DNA from: Anthostomella pinea
Lineage: Eukaryota; Ascomycota; Sordariomycetes; Xylariales; Xylariaceae
Assembly (NCBI GenBank): GCA_963556695.1
Contig: CAUWAG010000006.1
Location: forward strand, 434,001 to 498,000
DNA: 64,000 bases
Direction of reading: 5' to 3'
Made by a program: the position numbers and the translations under genes. Under the pieces are notes generated by a model, which was not told the DNA's origin, made no database searches, and saw only the letters and a program-made list of their open reading frames with translations. Numbering within the stretch: the first letter of the stretch is position 1; each line of letters starts with the position of its first letter. Positions 44,641-56,090 of this stretch are shown here, piece after piece.

Positions 44641-44660
44641 TAGTTTGTCCAAAAAAAATT

Positions 44661-44786
44661 AAAGATAGCTAACAAAGGTATTATCTTATTTAAATAAGTA
44701 AGAAAGGGACTTTTAACAGTTAATATATGATTTTACAAGACGACATTATAACAAGGCTAAGTACGCCATTGTTATAATATCTAACA
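44661..44786 (+). repeat. Right direct repeat of the AT island
   Basis: Partner of 38211-38337, ending TCTAACA. If these are LTRs, the island interior would be the remains of one retrotransposon filled with later insertions; the outer boundaries are not clear enough to prove that. Confidence 0.65.
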
Positions 44787-44790
44787 CATA

Positions 44791-45610
44791 GTGATCACGA
44801 CGCCTAGGGGATTTGTGAGGGGGTTGTATCTGAGGCACCACTAGGCGGCAGGGCTTCATTTTTTCTTCCCCTTGGATATGTAGGGCATCCAAGACTTGCA
44901 CGAAGACTACCTTGATGCTATCCTCATGCATGTTAGTCACATTTTGAGAGATACTGATTGCTTCTTAGAGTCCAATCAGGATTCAACAACCAGGTAGAGT
45001 GTCAAGTCGGCGATATCCCTGATCATTCAGCGTATGTGTGGTACCATTCTCTCGTTTGAAGCCAAAGCAGATCCGCCATAAATTGAGCTTGAGGACTTTA
45101 TACGAGTACCTACTGTGAATGACATGTCTGGTTCCGGGAATGGGACGATCTCAATCAACTGATAGCCAGTGGCATAAAAACCTGTCCTCCATCCGCCATA
45201 GGCAGTGGATACTGTGAAGGTATCATGCTTCTGAAGGCTACAAGAGATAGATTGTGTCCCTTTGGTTATCGTGCCTCAGCCATGTGCCATGTGGGCGGCT
45301 TTCTCGGTAGCCAGCTCCTCCAATACACGTTCATGGCCTCAGGACGCGATTGAAGAGGTCATATCCAGTCGTGGCTGGTGACGTGCTGCTGGCTGGCCGG
45401 GGTCGCGAGGTGAAACTGCTAAGTGAAGTGACGGAAGAAAGTAAAAGGAATGCATAGACTGAGCTGTCGGTGCTGGAACCACCTCGCCTGTGTCCTACTA
45501 CGCAACGGACTTCACCTCACACATCGCTGGAGAACCTGGGTAGTCGCAATCTATTGCACAATATTGCTACAGCTCTTCGATATCCGAACCCGTGGACCAA
45601 GCTCCACCCC
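44791..45610. other. Intergenic region
   Basis: Normal base composition returns. No gene supported; it is downstream of the MAPEG gene. Confidence 0.35.
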
Positions 45611-46225
45611 CTAGAATGTCTTCGAGATCAAGTCGTAACCAACCATTCCAGTCATGACGAACATGCCCAATTGGAACAGCCAGAAGAAACTTCCAAGCAT
45701 CCTTCCAGATCCATTGGTCTTGTTCTTGTCGGTATAGCCAACAGCATAGACGATCCTGGAGATACCCCAGCCCAGACCAGCGAGAGCGGTCGCAACCGGG
45801 AATCTCAGTCCACCGATGAGCATGGCGGGCACGACGCATGGGAGGTTCTCGAGGAAGTTGCCGTGGGCGCGCTGTGCGCAGTTGAAGAGGTACATGGCCT
45901 TCTTCTTCTCAGGGTCGGCGGCGTTCATCTGAGCAGTGTCGGCGTACTAGGGAGTGATGGTTAGCCGATTGTGAAGAGGTCCTTGTCCACGACTGACGTA
46001 CAGGAGTTGGGTAACCGAGACCGGCTGCCTTGCGGAACTGTCCCACGCGAAGACCGTGCCAGAATCCGAGAAAGAAGGTGCCGGTGACGGCCAGAATAGT
46101 GTATCTAGGATATCATGAGCCTTGGTTCGATGCGTAGCCTGCCCACTTCTAGGAAGCCCTGGAGGTTGGAGCGTCACTTACCCATACACTGGAGGGACAA
46201 TGTTAGACGCCAAAGTTGCAGCCAT
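45611..46225 (-). CDS. MAPEG-family microsomal glutathione transferase-like protein (three exons)
   Basis: 160-residue membrane protein of the MAPEG family (MGST3-like), which conjugates glutathione or reduces lipid peroxides at the ER membrane. Exons are 46182-46225, 46002-46104 and 45611-45946. The introns 46105-46181 and 45947-46001 have GTAAGT/TAG and GTACGT/TAG ends. Motifs: FWHGLRVGQFRKAAG in the first loop and the family hallmark FNCAQRAHGNFLENLP in helix 2, followed by two more hydrophobic helices and the tail LISKTF. Four membrane segments fit the family topology. Intact. Reaction inferred from family. Confidence 0.88.
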
Positions 46226-47053
46226 TGTGATTGAAGTGTCACTTTTGTGTAAAGTGTAATTATCAAGAGGACAGAGTTGACGTAAAGAGCAGAAAGCGAA
46301 GACACCGTTGAGTCCTGTTCTCCATTAGTCATGTGGTCATGTGGATACCGTACATTCTTTGCAGAATCATCCCGAGGCCCCATGCTTAGCGCCTCTCTGA
46401 ATAGGCTTATCAACGTGCTTGGCAAGCCTTTATCGGGACAACTGTTACAAAGCCACAGATTCCCCTGCTAGTAAGGCTGGTAAAAGTTGTCATCCGCGCG
46501 CAAGCCACTCGCGGCAAGCAGGCGAGCTCGGGATGAATCTGCATCCGACGGAATGTACCCGACGGTAGGTCCCGAGCTAATGGGGGTCGGGCGACGTGTT
46601 GAGCCGATCCCATCCTCATGCAATGGAACCTTCAGCTCCAGCTGGAAACAATACATAAGTTGCCTGTTCTTTATAAATGTAGAATTGTGCACATTGTGAA
46701 GGCGTAATTGCACGTTTTAACCAAAATCATAACGGCACGCATCATTTACGTGATTATGATTTTAAGATGGTTGTCAGATGTTGGATCCCAGATATGGTGC
46801 CCTTAGGTGCAGTACAGGCTAGGAGGCTGCCAGGGGACCAGTGGATCCACCCTGGCATGGTGCAGTATGGTATTTAGCTGTAGATTAGCCCTGCCGAGCA
46901 TACTTGAGAATGACAACAACGTTTGCAGCAACCACTCACACCCCCAAGGCTTGTGACCCTTCTAGAATCTCACAATGGTAAATATAACAGTATACTACAG
47001 GCGTAAACCTAAGTAGTAATAGCTAAACTTATTAAAGCGTTAATAAAGCTAAG

Positions 47054-47255
47054 TGTTGGAATAGGCTTGAACGATCAATCATAATACTCGGGTATTGGGT
47101 CAAGGTCATGATGTTGCTGATGGTTGGATTGTGAGGTCTAGCTAGACTCGCAGGTCTGGCTAAGTGACCTCACAATCCGGTATTTAATCTCTTATTTAAT
47201 CATATATGTGGGTTTGATATGGATGGTTTATATGTGGAATCGCATGGATCTAATA
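47054..47255. mobile_element. Shortened solo LTR, inverted relative to 41725-42396
   Basis: Starts TGTTGGAATAGGCTTGAACG, the reverse complement of the end of the 672-bp LTR, and ends GGATCTAATA, matching the reverse complement of its start with C-to-T change. The duplication CTAAG is at 47049-47053 and 47256-47260. The middle ~470 bp are missing. Confidence 0.8.
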
Positions 47256-47334
47256 CTAAGAGCGATTAAATAATCGTGGCTTAAAAATGAGGGTTTAAAT
47301 GACTTATTATATAAATGTAAAGGTATGTTAATAT

Positions 47335-47589
47335 TGTGGATCCCAGCCACTGGATTCAGCCACCAGTATCTTATCGGATCTCCTGTCATCCAGGGCGTTT
47401 TACGATAAGGTTACCTGGGATGGCTGCCCCAGGTGACAGGAACCAACCCACTGTAATTTGGGTATTTAGATATTTCTCGGATGTGATCCTTTTCTATCTG
47501 AACGTAACCAAGCACTAACCAGAATACAGATTATCTCAACCGAGACTTGTGATAGATCTCTGTTCTGGTTCCGCTACCACAAAGGCACA
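47335..47589. mobile_element. Candidate TG..CA element, about 255 bp
   Basis: Begins TGTGGATCCCAGCC and ends AAAGGCACA, with a possible 4-bp ATAT duplication on both sides. The ends are not certain. Size and termini resemble the elements at 38800 and 40943. Confidence 0.35.
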
Positions 47590-48946
47590 ATATAGCCGTT
47601 TTAACTTAAACCTTTTTGTTTTTTATTTAAGGTTTTAAACAACTTAACAAATATTAACGGTTAACGTAAATCTATATTAATATTTACGTTAATTTGATTT
47701 ATTACACCTTTTACGGCCTTAATAATTAACTTAGCGACGAGGCCTTTATAAGTGAATATTAACGTAAATATCGTAAATATATTAAAACACTTTTCCCGCC
47801 TTATAAAACCTTATTATTTATAAATATCTTTTTATATTAATAGACGTTAATTAATATTAATAGAGACCCTTTATTAATCAACGTTAATCTACTTAACTGG
47901 AAGATTTTCAAAAATCTTAGCAATCCACTTAACGAGGGGGTCTCGTTGACGTGGATTGAGTTGGTCGGAACCTTGTTTCTGCTCTCTAGGCGCAGTCCGT
48001 CGGCTGATACATGGGCTGGGAGTCGTGTTACCATTCGGAATCTATGACTTGTTGCCACTGCAGTATTGACGGTGGCAGCCATAGTAGAGCAGTGGTCGTC
48101 GTGGTTGTGTTTCCAGCTCGACGTGGGTCAATCGATACAGCATCTGCGTGTTTCGTGTTTGGATAATCCCTCGATCCTAGGAGCAATGAAGAATAAATGA
48201 ACACATTATTGGTAAGGAGAGCACTGCATGCCGTTGAGGTTGGAGCTCTGCCCATCGACATGAATGGCGCCAGCCTGCATAAACGGTTACCACCGTAGGA
48301 GGAGTTATCTGCATCTCGATGAAATGCAAGTGACATATTTCATACTCAATATCGCTCATGAAGGAGCGATGATGCTGCCAGGAGCAGTCACCAGAGCTGC
48401 CCCCAATGTGGTGATAATCCCAAGCGATAATGCTCTGTACCGCCAAACGCGGAGAGACTGCTTGAAATGGTGGTGTGACGGGAGGTAATTGTGCGAAGGA
48501 AGGCTTAGGTACCTTGGCCATTGTGTAATGGTGCACGCGTGCCAGTGGCACGACTAAAGTTGGCCAGAAGCCGAAGCGTAAAAATATAATCACACGGCTA
48601 CGATATGATATATCTGAGCGAAGCATACACAGGAAGGGATCACAGAGGGGTACGGTGGTCTTCCGCTACTGCCATTCTATCAACAGCAGCAGCAGCATCG
48701 TAACCCTACCCATTGTCCCTGCGATGGCCTTTTCAATAACGCCCGTCATTATTCTCAGCAGACACCTACCGCCCCCGAGCAGGACGCCGTCTCACGCTAC
48801 CAAACCTTCACGAAAGCAACCACGACCTCCACGACCTCCACGGAACATCCTCGCAATCTCACTCCCTCCCGATACCACAGCCTCGCCAAAAACTAAGACC
48901 CAGATTCTGCTCACCAAGGCAACCTAACCTCACTCTAACCACCAAG

Positions 48947-49203
48947 ATGCGCACCCCAACCCACCTACTCGCCCTCCTCGTCACGGCTCTTGCATCCACC
49001 ACCGCCGCACGCCCTTACTACCCCGAGCCCTACGCTCACTTGGCATCTGCTCCGCAACCATCGGTAACACCGCCAGCCACGGGCCCGACGGAGCTGTAGT
49101 TCTTGTTCGTGCAACGGCTTCCGAAGGGTTCAACGACAAGGGGAAGGAGGGCTCGACTATCGCAATGTGCGATGAATTTGACGACCACGGACAGTTGTCC
49201 TGA
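48947..49203 (+). pseudogene. Small secreted protein gene with a frameshift
   Basis: Starts MRTPTHLLALLVTALASTTA, a signal peptide, then RPYYPEPYAHLAS. In the frame of the start the protein ends soon at TAG (49097-49099). A shifted frame from about 49045 continues with GICSATIGNTASHGPDGAVV through two cysteines to a TGA at 49201, with strong coding character. This suggests a one-base frame shift, or an unseen splice, in a small cysteine-containing secreted protein of about 85 residues. Family not recognised. Confidence 0.5.
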
Positions 49204-50412
49204 TTTGCGGCCGCATTAAGACCTGGGTGGTAATTTATGCAGTGGGATCTGAACTTGTAAAGTCATTCCTCTTGCTCCTCTATCCCCCTTCCCCATGCCC
49301 TGCTCTCTCAAGAGTTTACCACGCCAACAAGCGCCGGGGAATAGTGATCGTTGCTGATGGACAAGTGTTTAACAGACTGATAGGTGCTAAGTGACAAGCC
49401 CAATGCCGCGGGATCCTCCAGCTAGACCGGAAAAGTCGGCTCAAGGGAAATGTCTTTCTTGAGCTGTGGAAGAAACGGAGGAGACGCCCGCTGTCACGAT
49501 CCCTCGCCATGGCTCGTCTCCTTTTCCCTCCTACTTATCTTCCATTCTCCTCATCCCCCCTATTTCCCCTATCTTGCCAAGCTCAGTACCCTCCCCGAAC
49601 TATTGATCCCGGCCATCTTCCCACCTTCCAACCCACACAGCATTAGTCACCAGGGCTCACTTCATTCTCGCGTCTGGGTAAGAGCATGTAATCACCTCTG
49701 AAAAAGAAAGGGGATCGGAATGGCCATCTGTTCCAACGTCGTGAACAACGCTGGGTGGAGAGTAGCTGGTGGGGATCGGATGGTAGAAATGAGCAACGAA
49801 AAAGAAGAGTGGCATTGCGAGCATGATTGACTACCTACGCAGCCCGCCGTCCTGAAGCCAAGTGTCCTGACGCTTGCTCTTCGCAGTTCTAGTGTCTAGG
49901 AGGGAGTCCGGGGAAGGAGTGTCACGACATGCCAGAAAGAATGAAGTGTCAGAGCACTGATCGTCGATATCAATGCGTAAAAGAAGTGTATCAGTGTATC
50001 ATCGAGCAGTGATTCGCAAGTAGTATTCCTCGTGGCCACCTGACCACAAAGGGGTATGACAACCATCCTGCCATCCATAGAGTCAGCGATACCAGCTCCA
50101 CCACCCCGAACGAGCATGTTACATCCTCAGGGAGACACAGCATTGTTGAGTTCGGATTCCCGCGCCGAGGGACGCTCCCCGTATCTTCAAAAGAATAACA
50201 CCAAGAGACAAGTGGAGAGAGGTATCAAAGAGTGTTATGCGCCCCCAAAAGCCGGTGGATGTCCTGTTGCCAGCCGTTCAGCCACCATATATCACTTATG
50301 CCGTTCCCCTTCCGTAACCTGGTTATGTCACCAAAAAAGACATTGTCGCTATGATTGCCGAAAAACGCCGCCGTCATCCCAAGTAAAAGTCATGCAAAAA
50401 TAGGTGACCATG
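49204..50412. other. Intergenic region
   Basis: No supported gene. The right part is the 3' flank of the E3 ligase gene. Confidence 0.35.
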
Positions 50413-53061
50413 TCACCGCTCTCGTTCATCCGAGTCAGCGTTCGACCGTGGTTCTCGGTTCGCTGAGAAGCGGTCCCGGAAGTTGGTAGAGAGCGTGCTA
50501 AACCAGCCATCTCTGTGCGAGCGATGGGGTGTTGTGGGCATCCCTTGCTCCACGTCGGAATTGTCGCCTTCAGCAAGTGGCCTGTCGTTGGATGAGCCTG
50601 CCTGAACCAACATATCATCATCACTATCGTCCTGGTATGGCTCGTACCGAGGGCTGGACGGGGAGCCTCGAGCAAGAGACCGGACAACATCGCCCTTGCA
50701 GATCGGGCATGTTCGTCGTCGGGTCGTCAGCCATGGGGTTCTGGGACATCTTGATCAGCCTCGCACACAATATGAAGAATATCAATGTACTCACATGCAG
50801 TCCACATGGAATTCGTGTCCACAAGGTAGACTCATAACCTGACTCACACCATCGACATATTCCTCGAGACATACAACACACTCCACTTGCCGTCCCATGT
50901 ACTTCTTCCACTCACTTGGACCGTGGCGCTTCTCGTGCTCGGCACGTGAGGGTGACCGTGGTATCGACAACGCAGAGTTGGCATCTAGGAGATCACCGGC
51001 CGACATCACACCAGTAGTAGTCCGCGAGCGAGGCCTCGGCCTCGAAGGGCCGTGTTGGCTCTGTAAAAGGGGAGTAGTCGGGGACGAGCTGGTCGGTGAC
51101 GGCAAACGAGGAGAATGACTGCCCGGTGTGGATGCAACAGTATGGTACGTGCGCACAGGCAGTCTTTCCACAACGGATTTGGGAGCTCGCCATCTCCGCC
51201 GCCGTATGCGAGCTCGTAGGATCAGCAAGGCATACACCACAGTGAGTGTAATCAGTGGACTGACGACCAGCACCAAGAGCGTATCAAAGAACGGGCTCGC
51301 ACCACTAGATGGAGTAATAACCACCCACAAACCCTCTCTCTCCTCTGGAGGAGGGCTACTATGGTCAGGGACGGGTTTCTCAATAACGGGCATCTCGATG
51401 GGCTTGGGTTCATCGTCGACATTGGAGGAAGCGGCATCATCACCATCCCCAAATATCTTTGACATGAAACTTGTCCCATCGGTCGAAGTCGATGCCTTCC
51501 CCTTGGCTGAACCTATCGCATCCTTGCCTTTCACAGGCATACGATCTGCACCGTACTCTCCGCTGCTGGGAGTTGTACTACCACCTTTCAGCCCACTGTT
51601 GTCTTTGCTTCCCGTGTGTGCTGCCATGTCGTATTTCGCATCTGGTCTGACGGATTTACCACTTCCTTTAGAAGGAGAAAACTGTAGCTTATCTGTGCCG
51701 ATCAGATCTGGATCTCGCCAGTCCTCTACACCTATTTGGAAGTCGTCACCACCCGCTGGTCGCCGCGAGCCAGACTTGTATTCGCTGTTGGTACGACTTT
51801 TGGACGCTTGTTCGAGACTGGACCTGATGATCTTATCTTTTTCGTCCGAGAAGTCTTCAACTATCACCCAATCCAGTTCGCTGCTGCTCGCAGAATGGCT
51901 TTTGTCGGAAGAGATGCGCGCGCTTAACGGTCCGTTGAACAGACGAGCAAGCCAGCCTGGGCCTGTCTGAGACGCCCCGGTGTTGGTGGATGATGGACTC
52001 TTGTTTGTACCTATGCTCGTGCTCTTAGAAACGGGAGCGACCTTGGGGTTCTGGTTCACAGCCGCTGCTTGTCTCGTCTTCTTTTCCTTTCGAGATTTGT
52101 CCGACAATTGACTCTTCGGCGAATGTTTCCCGTTCTCGTCTATTATGTCCTCAATGAAGCTCCCAGGCTGCATCATCAAAGAGAGCAAGTAGGCGGTCGT
52201 CCGAGAGGTGAATATGGACGGTATCGTGACGGTGGAGGTGTCCCCGTGGGCATACATCTGAATCAATGGACCTCCTCTTTGGTTATCGCCGACAACAAGA
52301 CCGACAGCACCTCGGCGTTGTGCCCATTTCACCTTCTCCAGAAACCCACAGCCGCCACGGCTGAGCAAGACAATTTTGCCGGCGATCTCGGCACCCTCCT
52401 GTATGGACTGTATATCGGCATGACCGGAGCTCGACGATCCAGAAACATCCTTCTGCAGCTTTTGCGACTTGTCCAAGCGCTGGTGAAGGTAGTCATCGGT
52501 CCCGTCGTCGATCGGCTTGGTCTTGGACTTGGGTTCGGGTTCGGTGACGGCGCTTCGATCGACCAAAGGTCTGCTGGAACCACCTCTCTTCTGGTTCTTG
52601 GCCTTGCTGGCGGCAGCGCCAGACTTTGCTTTATGCTGTATTTCCTTCATTGACGTCTTCAACATGGTGCGAGAGGTGCCATCATTCCAGCCTGGAACAT
52701 CACTGCATCCGAGCTCGCCTTCACCTTCCCCATCCTGCAGTGACTCCTCGGTAAAGCCACTGCCAATCCATAGCTGGCCGTTCAGACCCTTGGTTGGGAG
52801 TGGCGGACCGAACGCTGCCGGCCTTGCGGCGAAAGACGTGCTGTTGTCATCGGCGATGGTAATGATGGCATTCGGCGGGAAGAGCGTGAAGGGCGTCGAG
52901 AAGGAGAAAAACGATCGAAAGCTAGACGTCTTGTCGGATGGAGGAGAGGAGATGGCCGGAGTGGGACGTTTGATGGAGGTGACGGCGCGACACAGGAGGA
53001 AGAGACAAGCGGCGGAGAAGAGGGCGAGAATGACGATCCTCGGGGGTCGCATGCTGGGCAA
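50413..53061 (-). CDS. PA-TM-RING E3 ubiquitin ligase (two exons)
   Basis: 864-residue single-pass endomembrane ubiquitin ligase. Exon 1 is 50795-53061 and exon 2 is 50413-50740. The intron 50741-50794 (GTGAGT..CCCAG) falls inside the RING finger. An N-terminal hydrophobic signal/anchor (IVILALFSAACLFLLCRAV) is followed by a luminal region with a protease-associated domain (GKIVLLSRGGCGFLEKVKWA and DNQRGGPLIQMYAHGD). A long Ser/Lys-rich disordered segment follows (~residues 320-590), then a membrane helix (LLVLVVSPLITLTVVYALLI). The RING-H2 motif is CVVCLEEY..LPCGHEFHVDC..CPICK. The C-terminal tail is acidic and Ser-rich. Related proteins act in endosomal or vacuolar sorting; targets are unknown. 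The joined frame is exact. Confidence 0.9.
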
Positions 53062-54363
53062 CGAATGACAGGCGACCGACGACAGAGCGTCGAGTCGGCG
53101 ACGAGGTCAAGTTAGGGTAGCTGGCGATTCAACTGCAGGAATGTGAGGACGACCATTCGCGATCGCGTGCAGTGTACTGAGAAACGAGGAATGCGGGGAG
53201 AGATGATGGGTGCCCGACGGTGTCAACCAGACGAGGAAGCAAGGCGCAGGAATGGCCAAGAAATGCTATGGAATATAACAATAGCGTCGCGAGGAAGAGT
53301 CAGCCGGTGATGATGGTATCACTGTATCAGACAGTGGTTATATAGATGGCTGTTTCGGCATATAGACGACGATAGACAGAAGGCAAGACACGTGCGACAC
53401 AAAAAGCAAGGCGGCGGGACGAGGTGGGATGTGAGCGGTTTGAAGCTTGACACCACCTCGGAGTGCCAATCGTTGTTAGTGGTAGAGGCTAAAGGCGGTG
53501 ATGATGATGAATGATAATGGTAATAGGTAAGGTAAGCGGGTAGGTAGCGGATGGAGGGGAGGTCTCGTGCATGCGGAGAAGGAGAATGGGGGCCGACCGT
53601 CGGTTGCAGGTGTCACTCATCCAATTGGCGTGTTGACTCTAGCGGTTGCAGGTTCGCCCATAGCCACTACAGTGACTGCCAAGACTGCATTGCAGGCGCC
53701 GTATCGTCGCACTCTCTCCCCACTGCCCTCCGCCTCAGGAGACAATCTCAAACCATATCCCTATCATAGTGGTTGGAACAACAGCCGGCATCCTGATGCT
53801 CCTCAGCCTCCTCTATCACTCCTCCACGACAGATAGCTCCATCCGGCGCATGGATTGCTGAAAGGTTGTTATGCGTGTTTCAGGGCCGGTCCACGTTGTT
53901 GCCCTGAGATCAGATGAGCTGAGCTTCCTTTCCATCATCCACCCATCCTTCGGGTCCCGGCACCCATGTGACACTGGGATCAGTCGTGTCAGTCCAGCTG
54001 GCAGATATGGCTGTCAAGTCAAGTGACATCGACAAACATTCGGCTACACAGTATGTCGCCAATGTGTCTGTCACACGATCTTGACCAATCTCGAGATACG
54101 CGCGCGAGTCCTGCCATCGACGCCATCAGTGATGCTTGGAGGCCTCATATTTTAATGACAGTGGCACAAGCGGGGTGGATGCCAGCATCACACCCGTCAG
54201 AATGGAATGGGAACCAACAATCCAAGGTATATAAGGTAACGATGTGTCTTGCTATCTTCAAACTATTTTCAAGAGACACATCACCGGCCATGGTTTGCTT
54301 GCAAGGAATTACATCAAAAGGAAGCGGCACTGCAATGACAAAACGACGTCGTCAATCAAATAG
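53062..54363. other. Intergenic region with GATGAT-type microsatellite
   Basis: Upstream region of the E3 ligase. A GATGATGATGAATGATAATG run lies near 53498. No gene supported. Confidence 0.4.
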
Positions 54364-55596
54364 TCACTTCCCAGTGGCCCGCTGATTCTTCACCCACAAG
54401 AACCTCGAGAACTCATCAGCACTGCCCGTGGTCTTGCCAACCGCCAAATCCGCCCCCATCATATCCTCATACGCATCCGCCCGAAAGTCCGCCAGAAACA
54501 GGTAGCCACTGCGTATATAATCAGTATCCGCAGCATGCCCTGAGCCAGAGTCGCCCTCGACAGTCCCGGCGTACTGTCCGCCACCCAGGGTCATGACATC
54601 GACGAACATGTTCGCAAACGGCGTCATCTGCTCGGCCGTGATGTTATAATCGCCGGTGATGTAAGCCCGGTAGAAGCCCGCAACGTCCAACGAGCCATGG
54701 TTCGAGTCCTCGCCGCTCGTCTTCGGCATCGCATACCCCCAGTCATAGATCTTGTTGCCCTGACTGCTCGTCTTGATGGTCACGCCGCCCTCGTTGAAGA
54801 ACCACCCCAGGCTCGCGTTGATGATCTTCTTGTATTGGGCCAAGAGCTTGGCGTCGTCGGCCAGGATGCGGTGCGCGTTACACAGGTTCTGGAACGCGTA
54901 GTTGAACATCATCTGCTGGTTCCAGGGGACGGGGTCACCACCCTTGTACGGCGAGTCCTTCGCGAAATACATCTTGTTGCCGTTTGACAGATCGAGCAGC
55001 GAATTCAGGATGTGCCCGCTCATGGCCAAGTCCGCCTGCTTGAGGTAGGTTGTGGCCCGCTCCAGGTACGTCGCGCCGTAGCTGTGCGGGTCGCCGATGC
55101 TTACGTTCTGGTTGTAGAGATTCTTGGTCTTCAGGATCAGATACGCGCAGCTGGCCAGGTGGCCGACGGGGTCGCCTTGCTCGCCGCCGGTCTGGATCGG
55201 ATCCGCAGTGACATCGTTCGGCCAGGCTGGGTCGATACGTCCAGTCCAGAGTTTGTACTGGCCTACCGGCGCCTTTGCCAGATCGTTGCGCTCGGAGAGG
55301 ACAGCATCGCAAAATCGGAGCATCTGGTCCAGCGTCGTCTGCTGGCCGGCCATGAGGTAGACGAGACCCATTGCCTTGGTCTCTTCTCCGCTGTGGCCTT
55401 GCGCCCACTCGTTGCCGCTGTTGTTCTTGCCCGGCGTGAGCGTGGTGACGAAGTCGTTGAACGACTGTATCTCGTCGTTCGTCACGGCTCCGTCAAAGCT
55501 GCTGACCTTCATCTGCGCCTGCGCCGCTGGGAGCAAGGCATGCCAGATACCCATCTGAGCAAGCGCGCCGACTGACGCTAGCATATTGGTGCGCAT
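54364..55596 (-). CDS. Secreted protein of unknown function, possible alpha/alpha-toroid enzyme
   Basis: 410-residue single-exon protein. The start at 55596 gives MRTNMLASVGALAQMGIWHA as a signal peptide; an ATG ten codons upstream gives a poorer one. The mature part is rich in amphipathic helices with repeated aromatic motifs: EWAQGHSGEETKAMGLVYLM, LWTGRIDPAWPNDV, PWNQQMMFNYAFQNLCNAHR, and DSNHGSLDVAGFYRAYITGD. The helix-repeat pattern and the HGSLD segment recall (alpha/alpha)n-barrel polysaccharide lyases or epimerases, but no catalytic signature could be confirmed, so no reaction is assigned. Few cysteines and no anchor. Intact. Confidence 0.65.
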   Translation of the reverse strand: MRTNMLASVGALAQMGIWHALLPAAQAQMKVSSFDGAVTNDEIQSFNDFVTTLTPGKNNSGNEWAQGHSGEETKAMGLVYLMAGQQTTLDQMLRFCDAVLSERNDLAKAPVGQYKLWTGRIDPAWPNDVTADPIQTGGEQGDPVGHLASCAYLILKTKNLYNQNVSIGDPHSYGATYLERATTYLKQADLAMSGHILNSLLDLSNGNKMYFAKDSPYKGGDPVPWNQQMMFNYAFQNLCNAHRILADDAKLLAQYKKIINASLGWFFNEGGVTIKTSSQGNKIYDWGYAMPKTSGEDSNHGSLDVAGFYRAYITGDYNITAEQMTPFANMFVDVMTLGGGQYAGTVEGDSGSGHAADTDYIRSGYLFLADFRADAYEDMMGADLAVGKTTGSADEFSRFLWVKNQRATGK

Positions 55597-55626
55597 CTTG
55601 AGTTGGGGTTGAGGGTGGTGCGACAA

Positions 55627-56090
55627 CGATGAGTGAGCAGTCGACGTGGGCGGTAGGTATATGGTCGAGATGAGGGGATTGACTGACTTGAGCGAAAGCA
55701 GGGCTCAATTCTGGGAGGGTATTAGTATGCCAACTCCCTTTGCAACATCAGTCCTATTTCAGCTGATCGGGCCCTTTTGGCCCCATTCATTTCAGCCTCA
55801 CAAGGTTGAAGCTGAATATCCGTTTGGGGTGCCCTGGTCTGACTGCCTCAGCTGTACTCCACCTTGAAGTACAACTACAATATCTCGGTTGGGGTGAAAA
55901 GAGAAGGGGTGGTGGCTAGGCAGAGGTCAACACAGCCCTTACGTGGAAAGCGCAGCGAGCCCCAGTTCAATGACTCTCATTGCGAAACCCTATTCGAAGG
56001 AATATTTGCTCTCTCTATGCTATCTTCTAGCCAGCTTTCCGCGCCAGAAGAGCTAACTAGCCCTTGATGGCCTACTCCAGCACACACGTC
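55627..56090. other. Intergenic stretch
   Basis: Upstream of the secreted protein. Nothing else supported. Confidence 0.35.

Larger units (their letters stand above)
38170..44790. repeat. AT-rich RIP island packed with nested transposons
   Basis: Composition shifts to very AT-rich with TA-dense sequence, unlike the genes on either side. Inside lie two Fot1/pogo-type transposons and several elements with TG..CA ends. The AT shift and the transition-type decay of the older copies fit RIP. No host gene was found in it. Confidence 0.8.
46226..48946. repeat. Intergenic region with a second AT-rich RIP-like block
   Basis: 46226-46700 is ordinary promoter-like sequence. About 46960-47900 is AT-rich, TA-dense and gene-free, with two TG..CA elements. 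47900-48946 returns to normal composition and carries no supported gene. Confidence 0.6.
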
